A DNA stretch of 13,405 bases from the NCBI GenBank assembly GCA_025997715.1, contig BNUY01000084.1:1-13405 (forward strand), in the 5' to 3' direction. The notes under the pieces are model-generated. The model saw only the letters and a list, made by a program, of their open reading frames with translations, was not told the origin of the DNA and ran no database searches. Positions within the stretch are counted from its first letter, which is position 1, and each line of letters begins with the position of its first letter. This document shows positions 1-6,746 of this stretch, in pieces. The stretch is from Spirochaetia bacterium (GTDB lineage Bacteria; Spirochaetota; Spirochaetia; Treponematales; Breznakiellaceae). A program made the position numbers and the translations under genes.

Positions 1-1182
1 GGAATGGAGGGACAAGGTGTCCGAAAGGATGCCGCAAAGCAGTATTGAGGCGATTTCCTTGTCCATGGGGACATGGGCTTCCCGGTAGAGGTTGGTAATG
101 ATGGTGCTGGTCGCCCCTACCACTTTATTAATAAAGGTGATGGGGTATTTGGTGGAGAGGTTTCCCAGCCGGTGATGGTCTATCACTTCCTGGATGCGGT
201 AGTTTTCAATCCCCTCAATGGCTTGGTTCGGCTCGTTGTGGTCCACCATGATCACCTCAATGTTGGGCTCCTTTATAAGGTCCCCCTCAAAGATGAGCCC
301 CGCCACCCGGCCGTCCGCATCCCCCACGGGGAGACAGCGGGAGGGGGCCTTGGAAAGGGGTTCCCGGATTTTCCGCACCGGATCGTTCAGCCGGATCAGG
401 GGCACCGTATTGTCTCCCATTTCTCCCACCGGGGTGGAATAGATGATCAGCATCGCGGCGGAGGAGGTATCAAAGGGGCAGGTTATCACCGAGACGCCGT
501 TTTTTTCCGCCAGGGCCGCCAGTTCCCGGTCCAGGGTGTGATCGTTGGTGAGGATCAGCGAGCGGACCTTCCGCTCAATGCAAAACTTTTGGAGATCCCA
601 GCGATCCCCCATAATTACCAGGGCGTCGGTGGGGCTCTCCTCCTCAAGGTGTTGTTTGAAGTAATCACCGTAGGAAGCGGCTACCACGATGGGGGACTTT
701 TTCACCTCCTCCGTGTTAAACATCGTGATGGGCTGGGCCCGGAGGGTACTCACCACATGATTAATGGATACGGAGAAATAGGACTTCTTATTGGGATTGA
801 TGTGGCTGATGACGTAATTGGCAAAGGCCCGGTAGTAGAGCATGCTTTTGTACATCCCATCCCGATCAACGATGGCGATGACCCGCAGACCCTCCTTCTG
901 CATCCGTTCCAGGGCGGCCCAGAGGGAAACATCCTCATTGATGGTCACCGGGGGGTCCGAAAGATAGTAGGCCGTTTTCGGGATAAGGTCCGGCAGGTAG
1001 ACCGGCACAGGCGCCTTAAAGCGGTTAAAGATGTACTCCGTCTGGGGGCTGAGGTTCCCCGCCCGGGCGGCAACACAGTTTGTCTGCCCCTGGGCCTGTT
1101 TGAGCCGTGCGTAGGCCGCGGCGGATACCACCGAATCCGTATCAGGGTTTCGGTGGCCGATGATGTAAATGCGCTTTTCCAT
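1..1182 (-). CDS. ppaC: Manganese-dependent inorganic pyrophosphatase, CBS/DRTGG-regulated (3' end off window)
   Basis: Family II pyrophosphatase (DHH superfamily) that hydrolyses PPi to two phosphates in the cytoplasm. Translating the minus strand from ATG 1182 gives 394 codons with no stop before the window edge. The N-terminal metal motif GHRNPDTDS carries H10, D14 and D16. A CBS domain follows (about residues 75-125), then a DRTGG-like region (about 165-250) and a second CBS domain (about 263-310). The catalytic half resumes with VDHNE (D314, H315), the signature DHH (D335-H337) and SDT (D388). This order, a DHH half split by CBS-DRTGG-CBS, is that of nucleotide-regulated CBS-PPases of about 545 residues, so roughly 150 residues including the DHHA2 domain lie off the window. 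By family knowledge the CBS domains bind adenine nucleotides and tune activity. The start is supported by AGGA five bases upstream. It is divergent from pth. Confidence 0.95.
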   Translation of the reverse strand, partial: MEKRIYIIGHRNPDTDSVVSAAAYARLKQAQGQTNCVAARAGNLSPQTEYIFNRFKAPVPVYLPDLIPKTAYYLSDPPVTINEDVSLWAALERMQKEGLRVIAIVDRDGMYKSMLYYRAFANYVISHINPNKKSYFSVSINHVVSTLRAQPITMFNTEEVKKSPIVVAASYGDYFKQHLEEESPTDALVIMGDRWDLQKFCIERKVRSLILTNDHTLDRELAALAEKNGVSVITCPFDTSSAAMLIIYSTPVGEMGDNTVPLIRLNDPVRKIREPLSKAPSRCLPVGDADGRVAGLIFEGDLIKEPNIEVIMVDHNEPNQAIEGIENYRIQEVIDHHRLGNLSTKYPITFINKVVGATSTIITNLYREAHVPMDKEIASILLCGILSDTLSLHS

Positions 1183-1243
1183 TATGTTCCTATAAAGTAT
1201 ACTACTGCTAGTTTACTATGATCTCCGGAGATTGGCAAATAGC
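1183..1243. promoter_or_regulatory. Divergent promoter region between ppaC and pth
   Basis: This 61-bp gap must carry both promoters unless they lie inside the genes. The octamer AGTATACT at 1196-1203 is a palindrome, so a TATACT -10-like hexamer reads on both strands (minus 1201-1196, plus 1198-1203). No convincing -35 hexamer is visible for either direction. A second 12-bp perfect palindrome, ATCTCCGGAGAT, lies at 1221-1232 and includes the GGAG that may serve as the pth ribosome site, 13 bases from ATG 1244, which is long. Calling this a shared promoter is inference from position and the -10 hexamer. Confidence 0.4.
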
Positions 1244-1870
1244 ATGATCGAACTTATCGCGTTCCTGGGGAATCCCGGGCAGGAATACGCGGGAAACCGC
1301 CACAACGCCGGCCGGCTCCTGGCGGAACGGGCGCCTTTTGCGCCTTCCCTAAGCTGGCAGAAGAAATACAAGGGCTTTTACGCTTCCCTGGAAACATCCC
1401 GGCTGCCCGGCATAGGGGAGGGTGGGGCTGCGGCGGATGCCCCCGCCCGGCTCCATTTCCTCATGCCCGAAACCTACATGAACCTTTCCGGGGAGTCGGT
1501 CCAGGCCGCCGCGTCCTTCTTCAAGGTTTCCCCGGCGCAGATTCTGGTGGTCCATGACGAACTGGAACTAAGCCTGGGGACTGCGGCCTTCAAGTTTTCA
1601 GGCGGCTTAGGGGGGCATAACGGCCTGCGCTCCATGAAGGCCTGTTTCGGTACCCCCGATTTCTGGCGTCTCCGCATCGGCATAGGCAGGCCTGAACCAG
1701 CGGACCGGAGGTCCGATGACATTTCCGGCTGGGTTCTCTCGGATTTTAGCGCCGCAGAAAGGCCGGTGCTGGACCAGGTCCTTGACGCCGCCGCCGCCGC
1801 CCTGGTGCGGGCGCTGGTGGAGGGGCCGGAGAAGCTGCTGCCGGAGTGGAACAAGAAGAAGCTTCTATAA
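1244..1870 (+). CDS. pth: Peptidyl-tRNA hydrolase
   Basis: Cleaves peptidyl-tRNA released by stalled or aborted ribosomes, recycling tRNA in the cytoplasm. From ATG 1244 the product is 208 aa, slightly longer than the usual 190 or so. The opening MIELIAFLGNPGQEYAGNRHN puts Asn10 and the catalytic His20 exactly at E. coli numbering, which is why this start is preferred over an in-frame TTG at 1232 only one base after the GGAG. Further family motifs are PETYMNLSG (substrate Asn), VVHDELEL (the Asp that activates His20) and GGLGGHNGLRS (tRNA-binding loop Asn). An Ala/Asp-rich insertion near residues 55-65 (GEGGAAADAPA) accounts for the extra length. It is divergent from ppaC and is followed by a non-coding stretch, so it is probably transcribed alone. 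Confidence 0.95.
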   Translation: MIELIAFLGNPGQEYAGNRHNAGRLLAERAPFAPSLSWQKKYKGFYASLETSRLPGIGEGGAAADAPARLHFLMPETYMNLSGESVQAAASFFKVSPAQILVVHDELELSLGTAAFKFSGGLGGHNGLRSMKACFGTPDFWRLRIGIGRPEPADRRSDDISGWVLSDFSAAERPVLDQVLDAAAAALVRALVEGPEKLLPEWNKKKLL

Positions 1871-1892
1871 GTGGTACCGCTTCATTTTTTCA

Positions 1893-1914
1893 TCCGAAAA
1901 GTTTGATTTTCGGA
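1893..1914 (+). terminator. Possible weak hairpin terminator after pth
   Basis: TCCGAAAA (1893-1900), a six-base loop and TTTTCGGA (1907-1914) form an eight-base stem 22 bases after the pth stop. The stem is AT-rich and no clean U-run follows, so termination here is only plausible. It could be a chance hairpin. Confidence 0.3.
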
Positions 1915-1996
1915 AGTTTACTACGGCGGCTAGCTCACGTCAGGGTGGGGCGCTTTTGCAGCAATTTTACTTTTACCAACAAATTATAAGGAATTT

Positions 1997-2202
1997 AACC
2001 ACGAACCACACAGACGACACGGACAAATCCAAGAAATAAGGAATTTTCACCGCAAAGTAAACAAAGTCAAAGAAGTTTTTGAGGATTTTAACTATATTTT
2101 CCTCTTCTTTTTCGACTTCTTCGACTTTGCGGTTGTTTTTCCTCATAGTTTTTGCGTCTGTGAGCTCCCCTGCGGGAGCGGGTTCTTGTGTGGTCGGTGG
2201 TT
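1997..2202. repeat. Nested imperfect inverted repeat filling the pth-lipoprotein gap
   Basis: The outer arms AACCACGAACCACACAG (1997-2013) and the reverse complement of 2186-2202 match at 14 of 17 positions. Inside them, ACCGCAAAGT plus an AAAGAAG-rich tail (2049-2075) matches the reverse complement of 2104-2133 in the same order. The whole 206-bp block can therefore fold back on itself around an AT-rich loop at about 2076-2103. A separate perfect hairpin, GCTCCC-CTGC-GGGAGC (2164-2179), lies in the right-hand spacer. The rest of 1871-2292 holds no gene I can support. Accretions of this type (ACCACGAA.., ACCGCAAAG..) recall dispersed intergenic repeats of many genomes, but I cannot count copies here. 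Confidence 0.55.
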
Positions 2203-2241
2203 TTCCTAAAAGTAAAACTACTGGTCTGGGTAAGGTACCTC

Positions 2242-2271
2242 TTGACCGGGACGAACTTGATGAACTAAATT
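2242..2271 (+). promoter_or_regulatory. Candidate promoter for the small lipoprotein
   Basis: TTGACC (2242-2247), an 18-base spacer and TAAATT (2266-2271) resemble a sigma-70 promoter just upstream of the lipoprotein start at 2293. That would leave a short leader containing the GGGGG ribosome site. The -10 is weak, so confidence is low. Confidence 0.3.
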
Positions 2272-2292
2272 ATGAACATGATGGGGGCTATT

Positions 2293-2718
2293 ATGTTGAA
2301 GAAATATAGCATGAAACCCGGCATTGGTATCTTTGCCTTGGTACTACTTATTTTTTCCGGCTGCGGCTGGGACGGAACTGCGGTTGAAAACTTTGACTAC
2401 GACCTGCGGGGGACCTGGGTATCCACCAGAACGCTTGGTTGGTGGGAAACAGAGGGAAAGGGCAAATTGGTCATTACCTATGACACCATTACTATCACCG
2501 GTTCAGTGCTTCCTTTTAGTACAGGATATACCAAGGGCGTGGAGCTTGAAGGGTATTCGGAAGAGACAAGCTCGGATGGGGTTACTGAGCGAGGAACCCT
2601 GTTCTTCAAAGATATAGGCGGATTAAAAAGTGTTCCTTATGAACTTTTGCACGCGGCCCATGAAGATGTGCTTGCGGTGGGGACCGTACCGAATCTCGAA
2701 ACCTTCAAACGGGAATAG
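2293..2718 (+). CDS. Small lipoprotein of unknown function
   Basis: A 141-aa predicted lipoprotein. It opens MLKKYSMKPG, followed by a hydrophobic segment and the lipobox-like IFSGC with the lipidated cysteine at residue 24. Spirochaete lipoboxes tolerate Phe at -3. The mature part begins with a short Asp/Glu-containing stretch and then a conserved-looking DLRGTWVST, a run of alternating polar and hydrophobic strands (KLVITYDTITITG), and no further membrane segment, suggesting a small beta-rich, lipocalin-like fold. ATG 2293 is chosen because GGGGG lies five bases upstream. Earlier in-frame ATGs (2272, 2278) would put polar residues before the signal. From memory, treponeme genomes encode many short paralogues with a DLRGTW start and a strand reading GK-LVIDYDTITITG. 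This would be one of them. No function is known to me. Confidence 0.75.
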   Translation: MLKKYSMKPGIGIFALVLLIFSGCGWDGTAVENFDYDLRGTWVSTRTLGWWETEGKGKLVITYDTITITGSVLPFSTGYTKGVELEGYSEETSSDGVTERGTLFFKDIGGLKSVPYELLHAAHEDVLAVGTVPNLETFKRE

Positions 2719-2781
2719 CAGCTATAACGTATGTGACCCCTCCCCTTGATCTTCCCCATAATTTCAAGCCACACTAAATTG

Positions 2782-3585
2782 ATGTCCGAAAAACCCACTG
2801 CCGAAAAAACCTTTAAAGCCCTCTACGACACCGTAGCTCGGCTCCGTGCCCCCGACGGTTGTCCCTGGGATCGGGAACAGTCCCCTGCCACCCTTCGCGG
2901 CGATCTTATTGAAGAAACCTACGAATGTATTGAGGCCATTGACGAAAAAGATCCCGCCCACATCAAGGAAGAACTGGGGGATCTTTTCCTGCTGGTAACC
3001 ATGCTTTCCTACATGCACGAACAGGAGGGCCTTTTTTCTGTGGCTGATAGCCTGACGTGTATCACCGAAAAACTAATCCGCCGCCACCCCCATGTGTTTG
3101 GGGACCTGTCGGGACAGCGGACTGCGGTGAAGGACAGCGCGGAAGTGCTGGACAACTGGGCGAAGATCAAAGTGGAGCAGGAGGGCCGCAAACCCAAGGA
3201 TTCCCTCATGGACCAGGTGTCCCGCTCCTTGCCGCCCTTAGACCGGGCCTATAAGCTGCAGAAAAAAGCCGCCAAGGCCGGGTTTGACTGGCCTGATGTT
3301 CCGGGGGTCATGGGCAAGCTTGAGGAAGAGTTGGGGGAAGTCACCGCCGCCATAGCGGAAGGGAATCAGGAAAGCCTTGAGGGAGAGCTGGGGGACCTGC
3401 TCTTTTCCGCCGTAAACCTGTGCCGATTCCTCAAAGTGGAGCCCTCGGTGGCCCTTCAACGCACCAATGCTAAGTTTGTCAGCCGGTTTAAGCACGTAGA
3501 AAAGCGGATGAAGGAAACAAACCAAACAATGAAGCCGGGTAACCTCGCGGCCATGGATGTTTTCTGGGAAGAAGCAAAGCGCTAA
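2782..3585 (+). CDS. mazG: Nucleoside triphosphate pyrophosphohydrolase MazG
   Basis: All-alpha NTP pyrophosphatase that hydrolyses (d)NTPs to NMP and PPi, thought to clean up non-canonical nucleotides and, in E. coli, to modulate the stringent response. The product is 267 aa, close to E. coli MazG (263). Residues 26-33 read GCPWDREQ, the typical N-terminal motif. The first Mg-binding set is E44, E45 and E48 with E64 and D67 (EELGDLF). The second MazG repeat has E182, E183 and E186 with E202 and D205 (GELGDLLF). RRHPHVFGD and VLDNWAKIK are also family hallmarks. ATG 2782 is preferred to an in-frame TTG at 2746 because it matches the usual family length. No clear ribosome site precedes either. 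It starts 63 bases after the lipoprotein and may be cotranscribed with it. Its TAA overlaps the TAG of the convergent glycosyltransferase. PPi from this enzyme is a substrate for the PPase to the left. Confidence 0.95.
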   Translation: MSEKPTAEKTFKALYDTVARLRAPDGCPWDREQSPATLRGDLIEETYECIEAIDEKDPAHIKEELGDLFLLVTMLSYMHEQEGLFSVADSLTCITEKLIRRHPHVFGDLSGQRTAVKDSAEVLDNWAKIKVEQEGRKPKDSLMDQVSRSLPPLDRAYKLQKKAAKAGFDWPDVPGVMGKLEEELGEVTAAIAEGNQESLEGELGDLLFSAVNLCRFLKVEPSVALQRTNAKFVSRFKHVEKRMKETNQTMKPGNLAAMDVFWEEAKR

Positions 3586-4880
3586 AGCTGCCCGAAGTTC
3601 ATCATCACCTGGTGCAGGCGCTGTTCCAGTAACTTGAAGGAAAAAAACTTCTGCCCCAGTGCATAGTTTTTGGAGGTCATCACCTCTACGGCTCCTTCGG
3701 CTTTCAGGATCGCCTCCACGGTTTCTATGGTTTCGGGGGTTACGTAGTTTTCCATCACCACCACGTCGAAGTCCAGGGGCTCAATGTCCTGCTGGAAAAT
3801 AGAGTAGCGGTTTACCAGGATCGGTTTCTTGAACCAGATAGCCTCAAGGAATGCGTTGCCGAATCCTTCGTAGGTGGAGGGGTAGGTGACAAAGTCGGCG
3901 TTCAGGTAACAGTCCCAGAGGCTGTACTTTTTATGCCCCGGACGGCCGTCCGCTTTTTCGGTAACCCCCCGTTCGGCGCCGATGATGTCCGGCCTGACTA
4001 TCACTTCCACCCCCAGGATCTTCGCGTAGTCCATGGTCCGCTCATAGTATTCTGAACCCTCGTCCCGTTCCTGGTGGCTTATCAACAGCTTTGCTTTTCT
4101 GCCATGGCCCCGCAGCCGGTTTGCCAGCTCTATGGCGTGCTCAATACCCTTGCGGGCGATCATCCTGGTGGGCTGGAGAAGCAGAGTTTCGTCATCCGCT
4201 ATCCCCAGTGTTTTCCGTAAACCGCGGCCGTAGTCGTCCAACTCGGGGGGCTGGGTGTCAAAGTCAAACACATTGGGGATGATGATGGAGGAAAGGCCGC
4301 AGCGGTAGGAAAGTTGCCGCCGCCCCTCGGAGTTGATCACAACATGGTTGATGGTATGCAGCCGGGGGGGAAAGGCGGTGGACAGGTAATCCTCGATGCA
4401 GTTTACGGAAAAGCGCTGCCGCTCCCAGGCAAAGTCGTGGTGGTGGGCAATGGCGGGGATCCCCGTTTCGGCAATGTACTCCGTGATGGCCAGCCCCAGG
4501 GGGATGTTCATAGGAATGGTCAGGGCGTTTTCGATGATCAGGAGATCGACCTTAAAGGTTTCTACAAATTCGTAGAGCGCCCGCTTCAGCCGGAACCGGA
4601 GGGCCTGGATTTCCCCGGTAAGCCCCTCGCTGCGGGTAGTGGTCCCGAAACAGCGTTTCTGTATGTCCTCAATGATGGGATGGCCGAAAAAGGCCTCATC
4701 CACCACCATGGATTTTGCGCGCTCCCAATCCGAGAGGCCGGAAAAGAAAAAACATTCGTAACCCATTTTCTCCAGCACCTGCCGCCATTTGCCGGTTTCC
4801 AGGGATACCCCGTCGGTCCCCTGAAAGCGGGTTGAAACAAACCCGATATTGTGGATAGCGGTCTGTTTGGTCAGGTACAT
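3582..4880 (-). CDS. Glycosyltransferase family 4 (GT-B fold)
   Basis: A 432-aa retaining GT-B glycosyltransferase, cytoplasmic with no signal or membrane segment. The N-terminal acceptor domain begins NIGFVSTRFQGTDGVS with the glycine-rich loop near residues 20-27. AHHHDFAWERQRF lies mid-domain. The C-terminal donor domain contains LLQPTRMIARKGIEHAI and the EX7E motif EGFGNAFLE with E338 and E346, which contacts the sugar nucleotide. I recall close relatives in Thermotogales and spirochaetes annotated as mannosylglucosylglycerate-type synthases, but the acceptor cannot be read from the sequence. The start ATG 4880 has GAGGG four bases upstream. It overlaps the preceding gene by 10 bases, so it is probably translationally coupled to it. 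At the other end its TAG overlaps the stop of the convergent mazG. No terminator is visible between the two. Confidence 0.85.
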   Translation of the reverse strand: MYLTKQTAIHNIGFVSTRFQGTDGVSLETGKWRQVLEKMGYECFFFSGLSDWERAKSMVVDEAFFGHPIIEDIQKRCFGTTTRSEGLTGEIQALRFRLKRALYEFVETFKVDLLIIENALTIPMNIPLGLAITEYIAETGIPAIAHHHDFAWERQRFSVNCIEDYLSTAFPPRLHTINHVVINSEGRRQLSYRCGLSSIIIPNVFDFDTQPPELDDYGRGLRKTLGIADDETLLLQPTRMIARKGIEHAIELANRLRGHGRKAKLLISHQERDEGSEYYERTMDYAKILGVEVIVRPDIIGAERGVTEKADGRPGHKKYSLWDCYLNADFVTYPSTYEGFGNAFLEAIWFKKPILVNRYSIFQQDIEPLDFDVVVMENYVTPETIETVEAILKAEGAVEVMTSKNYALGQKFFSFKLLEQRLHQVMMNFGQL

Positions 4881-6418
4881 GATCCCTCGGTCTGCAGCAT
4901 CATTAACTGCACAAAATAGTTAATCTTTTTATACGCATCGGTTAAGCGCTGGTTCATGGGGACCTTCGTAAAGTACCCCAGCTCTTTCCAGTTGATGATC
5001 ACCTCCGGGGGGCTTTTCTGGGTATCCCCCAACAGGTTCTTCATGAATTTTCCCACCGCCACCAGCCCCTGGACCGCCGTGTTGATCAATGCAAGGGCCT
5101 CGTCGTCCATCTCCTCCGTAGTAGTATTGATAAACCTGGCCTGACCCTTGTCCCCCCCCGCCCGTGTCAGGGCGCTCCTGAAGCGGAGTCCCCGGGTACC
5201 GGTATCGGCAAGGGTGTTATCCAGGGCTTCAATGGGATCGGTGACATCAGTAATAGTGTGGACGGCGTTGGACATTTCCATGGAAAGACTGTTGTTAACC
5301 CACTGCCCCCGGACCAGCAGTATGTCGCAGAGTTCCTGCATTTCTTTGGTGACAAAATCCTGAATGAAGGCCAGGAGATAATTCAGGGGGGCGGCATAGG
5401 CAAACCCGCCGAGCCCCAGAGCAACGCAGCTTTTACTGATTTCCGGATTGTAAAACTGCAGCCTGGTGACCGACGGCGCCCCAAAAACGGCGGCGGCCAG
5501 GGCTTCAATCTGGCCGTTCTTCTGCTTGTTCAGCACCCGGTCGATCACTGCCTGGACTTCGCCGCTCTTTGCCTCAAGCCAGGATTCCGCCAGCAGCGCC
5601 TCGGCGGCCTTATATTTTACCTGCCACACCGGGTTCTTTGAGCTGTACTGCCCGATGAGTTCGATGATGCCGGCGCTCTTCAACTCCTTCAAATTCGCCA
5701 CCAGCACATTCCATTGGGTGAGGGGAAAGAGTTCCTTACCCTCACTGGCAATTTTCAACACCCCCAGGGCGTTCTTCCAGGCATCTGACGGCTCAAGGTT
5801 CTGAATCGCCGCCCGGAATTGCCCCAGTTCCTCCACCATATCCGCCGCCCGCGCCGGCTGAAACCGCGGGGTATAGGCGATAGTACCTGCAGACCAAAGG
5901 TTTGATGGCAGGCCGGCGTCGAATCTTCGCAGCAGGGAAAGGAAGTTGAACTGGGCAAGCTGTATAAGGGCGGAAACAAGCTGGTAACACCGATTCATGG
6001 CGGCAATCCGGTTACCGTCAAAGGCCGCATAGAGGGCGGTCAGATCCTCCCGCAGAATCCGGCTCAGTTCCCGGGGCTCCAGCCGTTTGACCAGTTCCTG
6101 TACCGCATCGGGGCGGAGTTTCCGGATAAGCTCCAGGCCCTCCCTGGTCATAAAGGCTTCCACCGTAATTTGCCGCATCCGGTATACCCGGGCGGGGTTT
6201 TGCACAAAAACGCAGGCGGGATATACAGTCTTGTAGATTTCGTAGACATAGGCGGCAAAAGAGGGGTCAATTTCCTCGGTCCGCAGGCGGTAAAACCTGG
6301 CATATTTATTCTGGCCGATTTCCTTGGCGGTCTGCTTCAATAAAACCTTTTTGTCCGAATCCGGCTCGTCCTCACCGGAAATAAGGGAGAAAACTTTCCC
6401 GATAATATCATCTGGCAT
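4871..6418 (-). CDS. Uncharacterised spirochaete-type cytoplasmic helical protein
   Basis: A 515-aa protein of unknown function. It reads as almost entirely alpha-helical, with no signal peptide, lipobox or clear transmembrane helix. Charged helices dominate (for example RPDAVQELVKRLEPREL near residues 125-140), with a moderately hydrophobic patch around GLGGFAYAAPLNYLLAFIQ. No catalytic motif is recognisable. It resembles what I remember as a family restricted to spirochaetes (DUF5312 in Pfam, from memory and unverified). The start is ATG 6418, with GAGG six bases upstream and a natural MPDDIIGKVFSL opening. The frame stays open to 6586, but that part has no ribosome site and lies in repeat-bearing DNA. 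It ends inside the start of the GT4 gene (10-base overlap), so the two are one operon and may act in the same envelope or solute-glycoside pathway. That link is inference. Confidence 0.8.
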   Translation of the reverse strand: MPDDIIGKVFSLISGEDEPDSDKKVLLKQTAKEIGQNKYARFYRLRTEEIDPSFAAYVYEIYKTVYPACVFVQNPARVYRMRQITVEAFMTREGLELIRKLRPDAVQELVKRLEPRELSRILREDLTALYAAFDGNRIAAMNRCYQLVSALIQLAQFNFLSLLRRFDAGLPSNLWSAGTIAYTPRFQPARAADMVEELGQFRAAIQNLEPSDAWKNALGVLKIASEGKELFPLTQWNVLVANLKELKSAGIIELIGQYSSKNPVWQVKYKAAEALLAESWLEAKSGEVQAVIDRVLNKQKNGQIEALAAAVFGAPSVTRLQFYNPEISKSCVALGLGGFAYAAPLNYLLAFIQDFVTKEMQELCDILLVRGQWVNNSLSMEMSNAVHTITDVTDPIEALDNTLADTGTRGLRFRSALTRAGGDKGQARFINTTTEEMDDEALALINTAVQGLVAVGKFMKNLLGDTQKSPPEVIINWKELGYFTKVPMNQRLTDAYKKINYFVQLMMLQTEGSCT

Positions 6419-6434
6419 TATATACCTCGGGTAT

Positions 6435-6463
6435 ACTATGGGGGATATAGGGGGGTTTTTCAA
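6435..6463 (-). promoter_or_regulatory. Candidate promoter of the 515-aa protein/glycosyltransferase operon
   Basis: On the minus strand TTGAAA (6463-6458), 17 bases and CATAGT (6440-6435) precede the start at 6418. The -35 matches the consensus at five of six positions and the -10 at four. The predicted leader is short but holds the GAGG ribosome site. Confidence 0.4.
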
Positions 6464-6490
6464 TACCGAAAATGGGTTGTTGGCAAAGCC

Positions 6491-6622
6491 GGAAGGAGCG
6501 GGACATGCCGGGCGCTCATGCGGATGCGAGAATCTGCTCCCGGAGCCCGGCCCCAGGGGGCCTGTGGTCTCCGTACGCAGGGACACGCATATGCATTCGG
6601 CCCGTCATGCCCCGCTCCTTCC
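6491..6622. repeat. 132-bp imperfect palindrome (foldback or MITE-like element)
   Basis: The left arm 6491-6513 begins GGAAGGAGCGGGACATG and matches the reverse complement of 6600-6622 at 21 of 23 positions. Pairing continues inward: ATGC-N2-ATGCG-N5-CTGC-N3-CGGAG in the left arm (6518-6545) recurs with identical spacing in the reverse complement of the right arm. It closes near GGCCCC-A-GGGGGCC around 6549-6562. The whole element could form one long hairpin in RNA or extruded DNA. It encodes no protein, and no transposase is adjacent. Confidence 0.7.
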
Positions 6623-6630
6623 GCTGCGCC

Positions 6631-6710
6631 GCCATAATATCGCCGAACTGAGTGGGGGAATGCGCGTTCGCTGCACTGCCATTATATCGCTGAACTGAGT
6701 GGGGGAATGC
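6631..6710. repeat. Two 33-bp direct repeats, 47-bp period
   Basis: Copies at 6631-6663 and 6678-6710 share ATATCGC, GAACTGAGTGGGGGAATGC and differ at only two bases. The 14-base spacer ends CGCTGCACT, and the sequence just before copy 1 (CCGCTGCGCC) resembles it, suggesting 2.3 copies of a 47-bp unit abutting the palindrome. Two copies and the unequal flank make a CRISPR unlikely. Confidence 0.65.
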
Positions 6711-6746
6711 CGCTTTTTTTAAGGGGCAGAATCGGTGACAACTGGG

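Noticed and set aside
73..1221. Long plus-strand open frame (382 codons)
   Set aside because: It lies antisense to ppaC, whose minus-strand translation has all family II pyrophosphatase motifs. The plus-strand product is low-complexity His/Gly-rich and matches nothing.
2079..2309. Plus-strand frame ending LDELNYEHDGGYYVEEI
   Set aside because: The first half is repeat sequence, no ribosome site is present, and it runs into the lipoprotein start in another frame. The acidic tail might be an old gene remnant, but I cannot support it.
4314..4835. Plus-strand open frame of 173 codons
   Set aside because: It is antisense to the GT4 gene, with no ribosome site and no recognisable domain.
6324..6698. 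Plus-strand open frame of 124 codons crossing the palindrome
   Set aside because: It overlaps the start of the 515-aa gene on the other strand and runs through the inverted and direct repeats, so it is an artefact of repeat sequence.
6631..6710. CRISPR array
   Set aside because: There are only two repeats, the single spacer is 14 bases and no cas genes are present.
6711..6730. Terminator for the Rpn-like operon
   Set aside because: GCC-CTT/AAG-GGC forms only a short mismatched stem, and no U-run follows on the minus strand.
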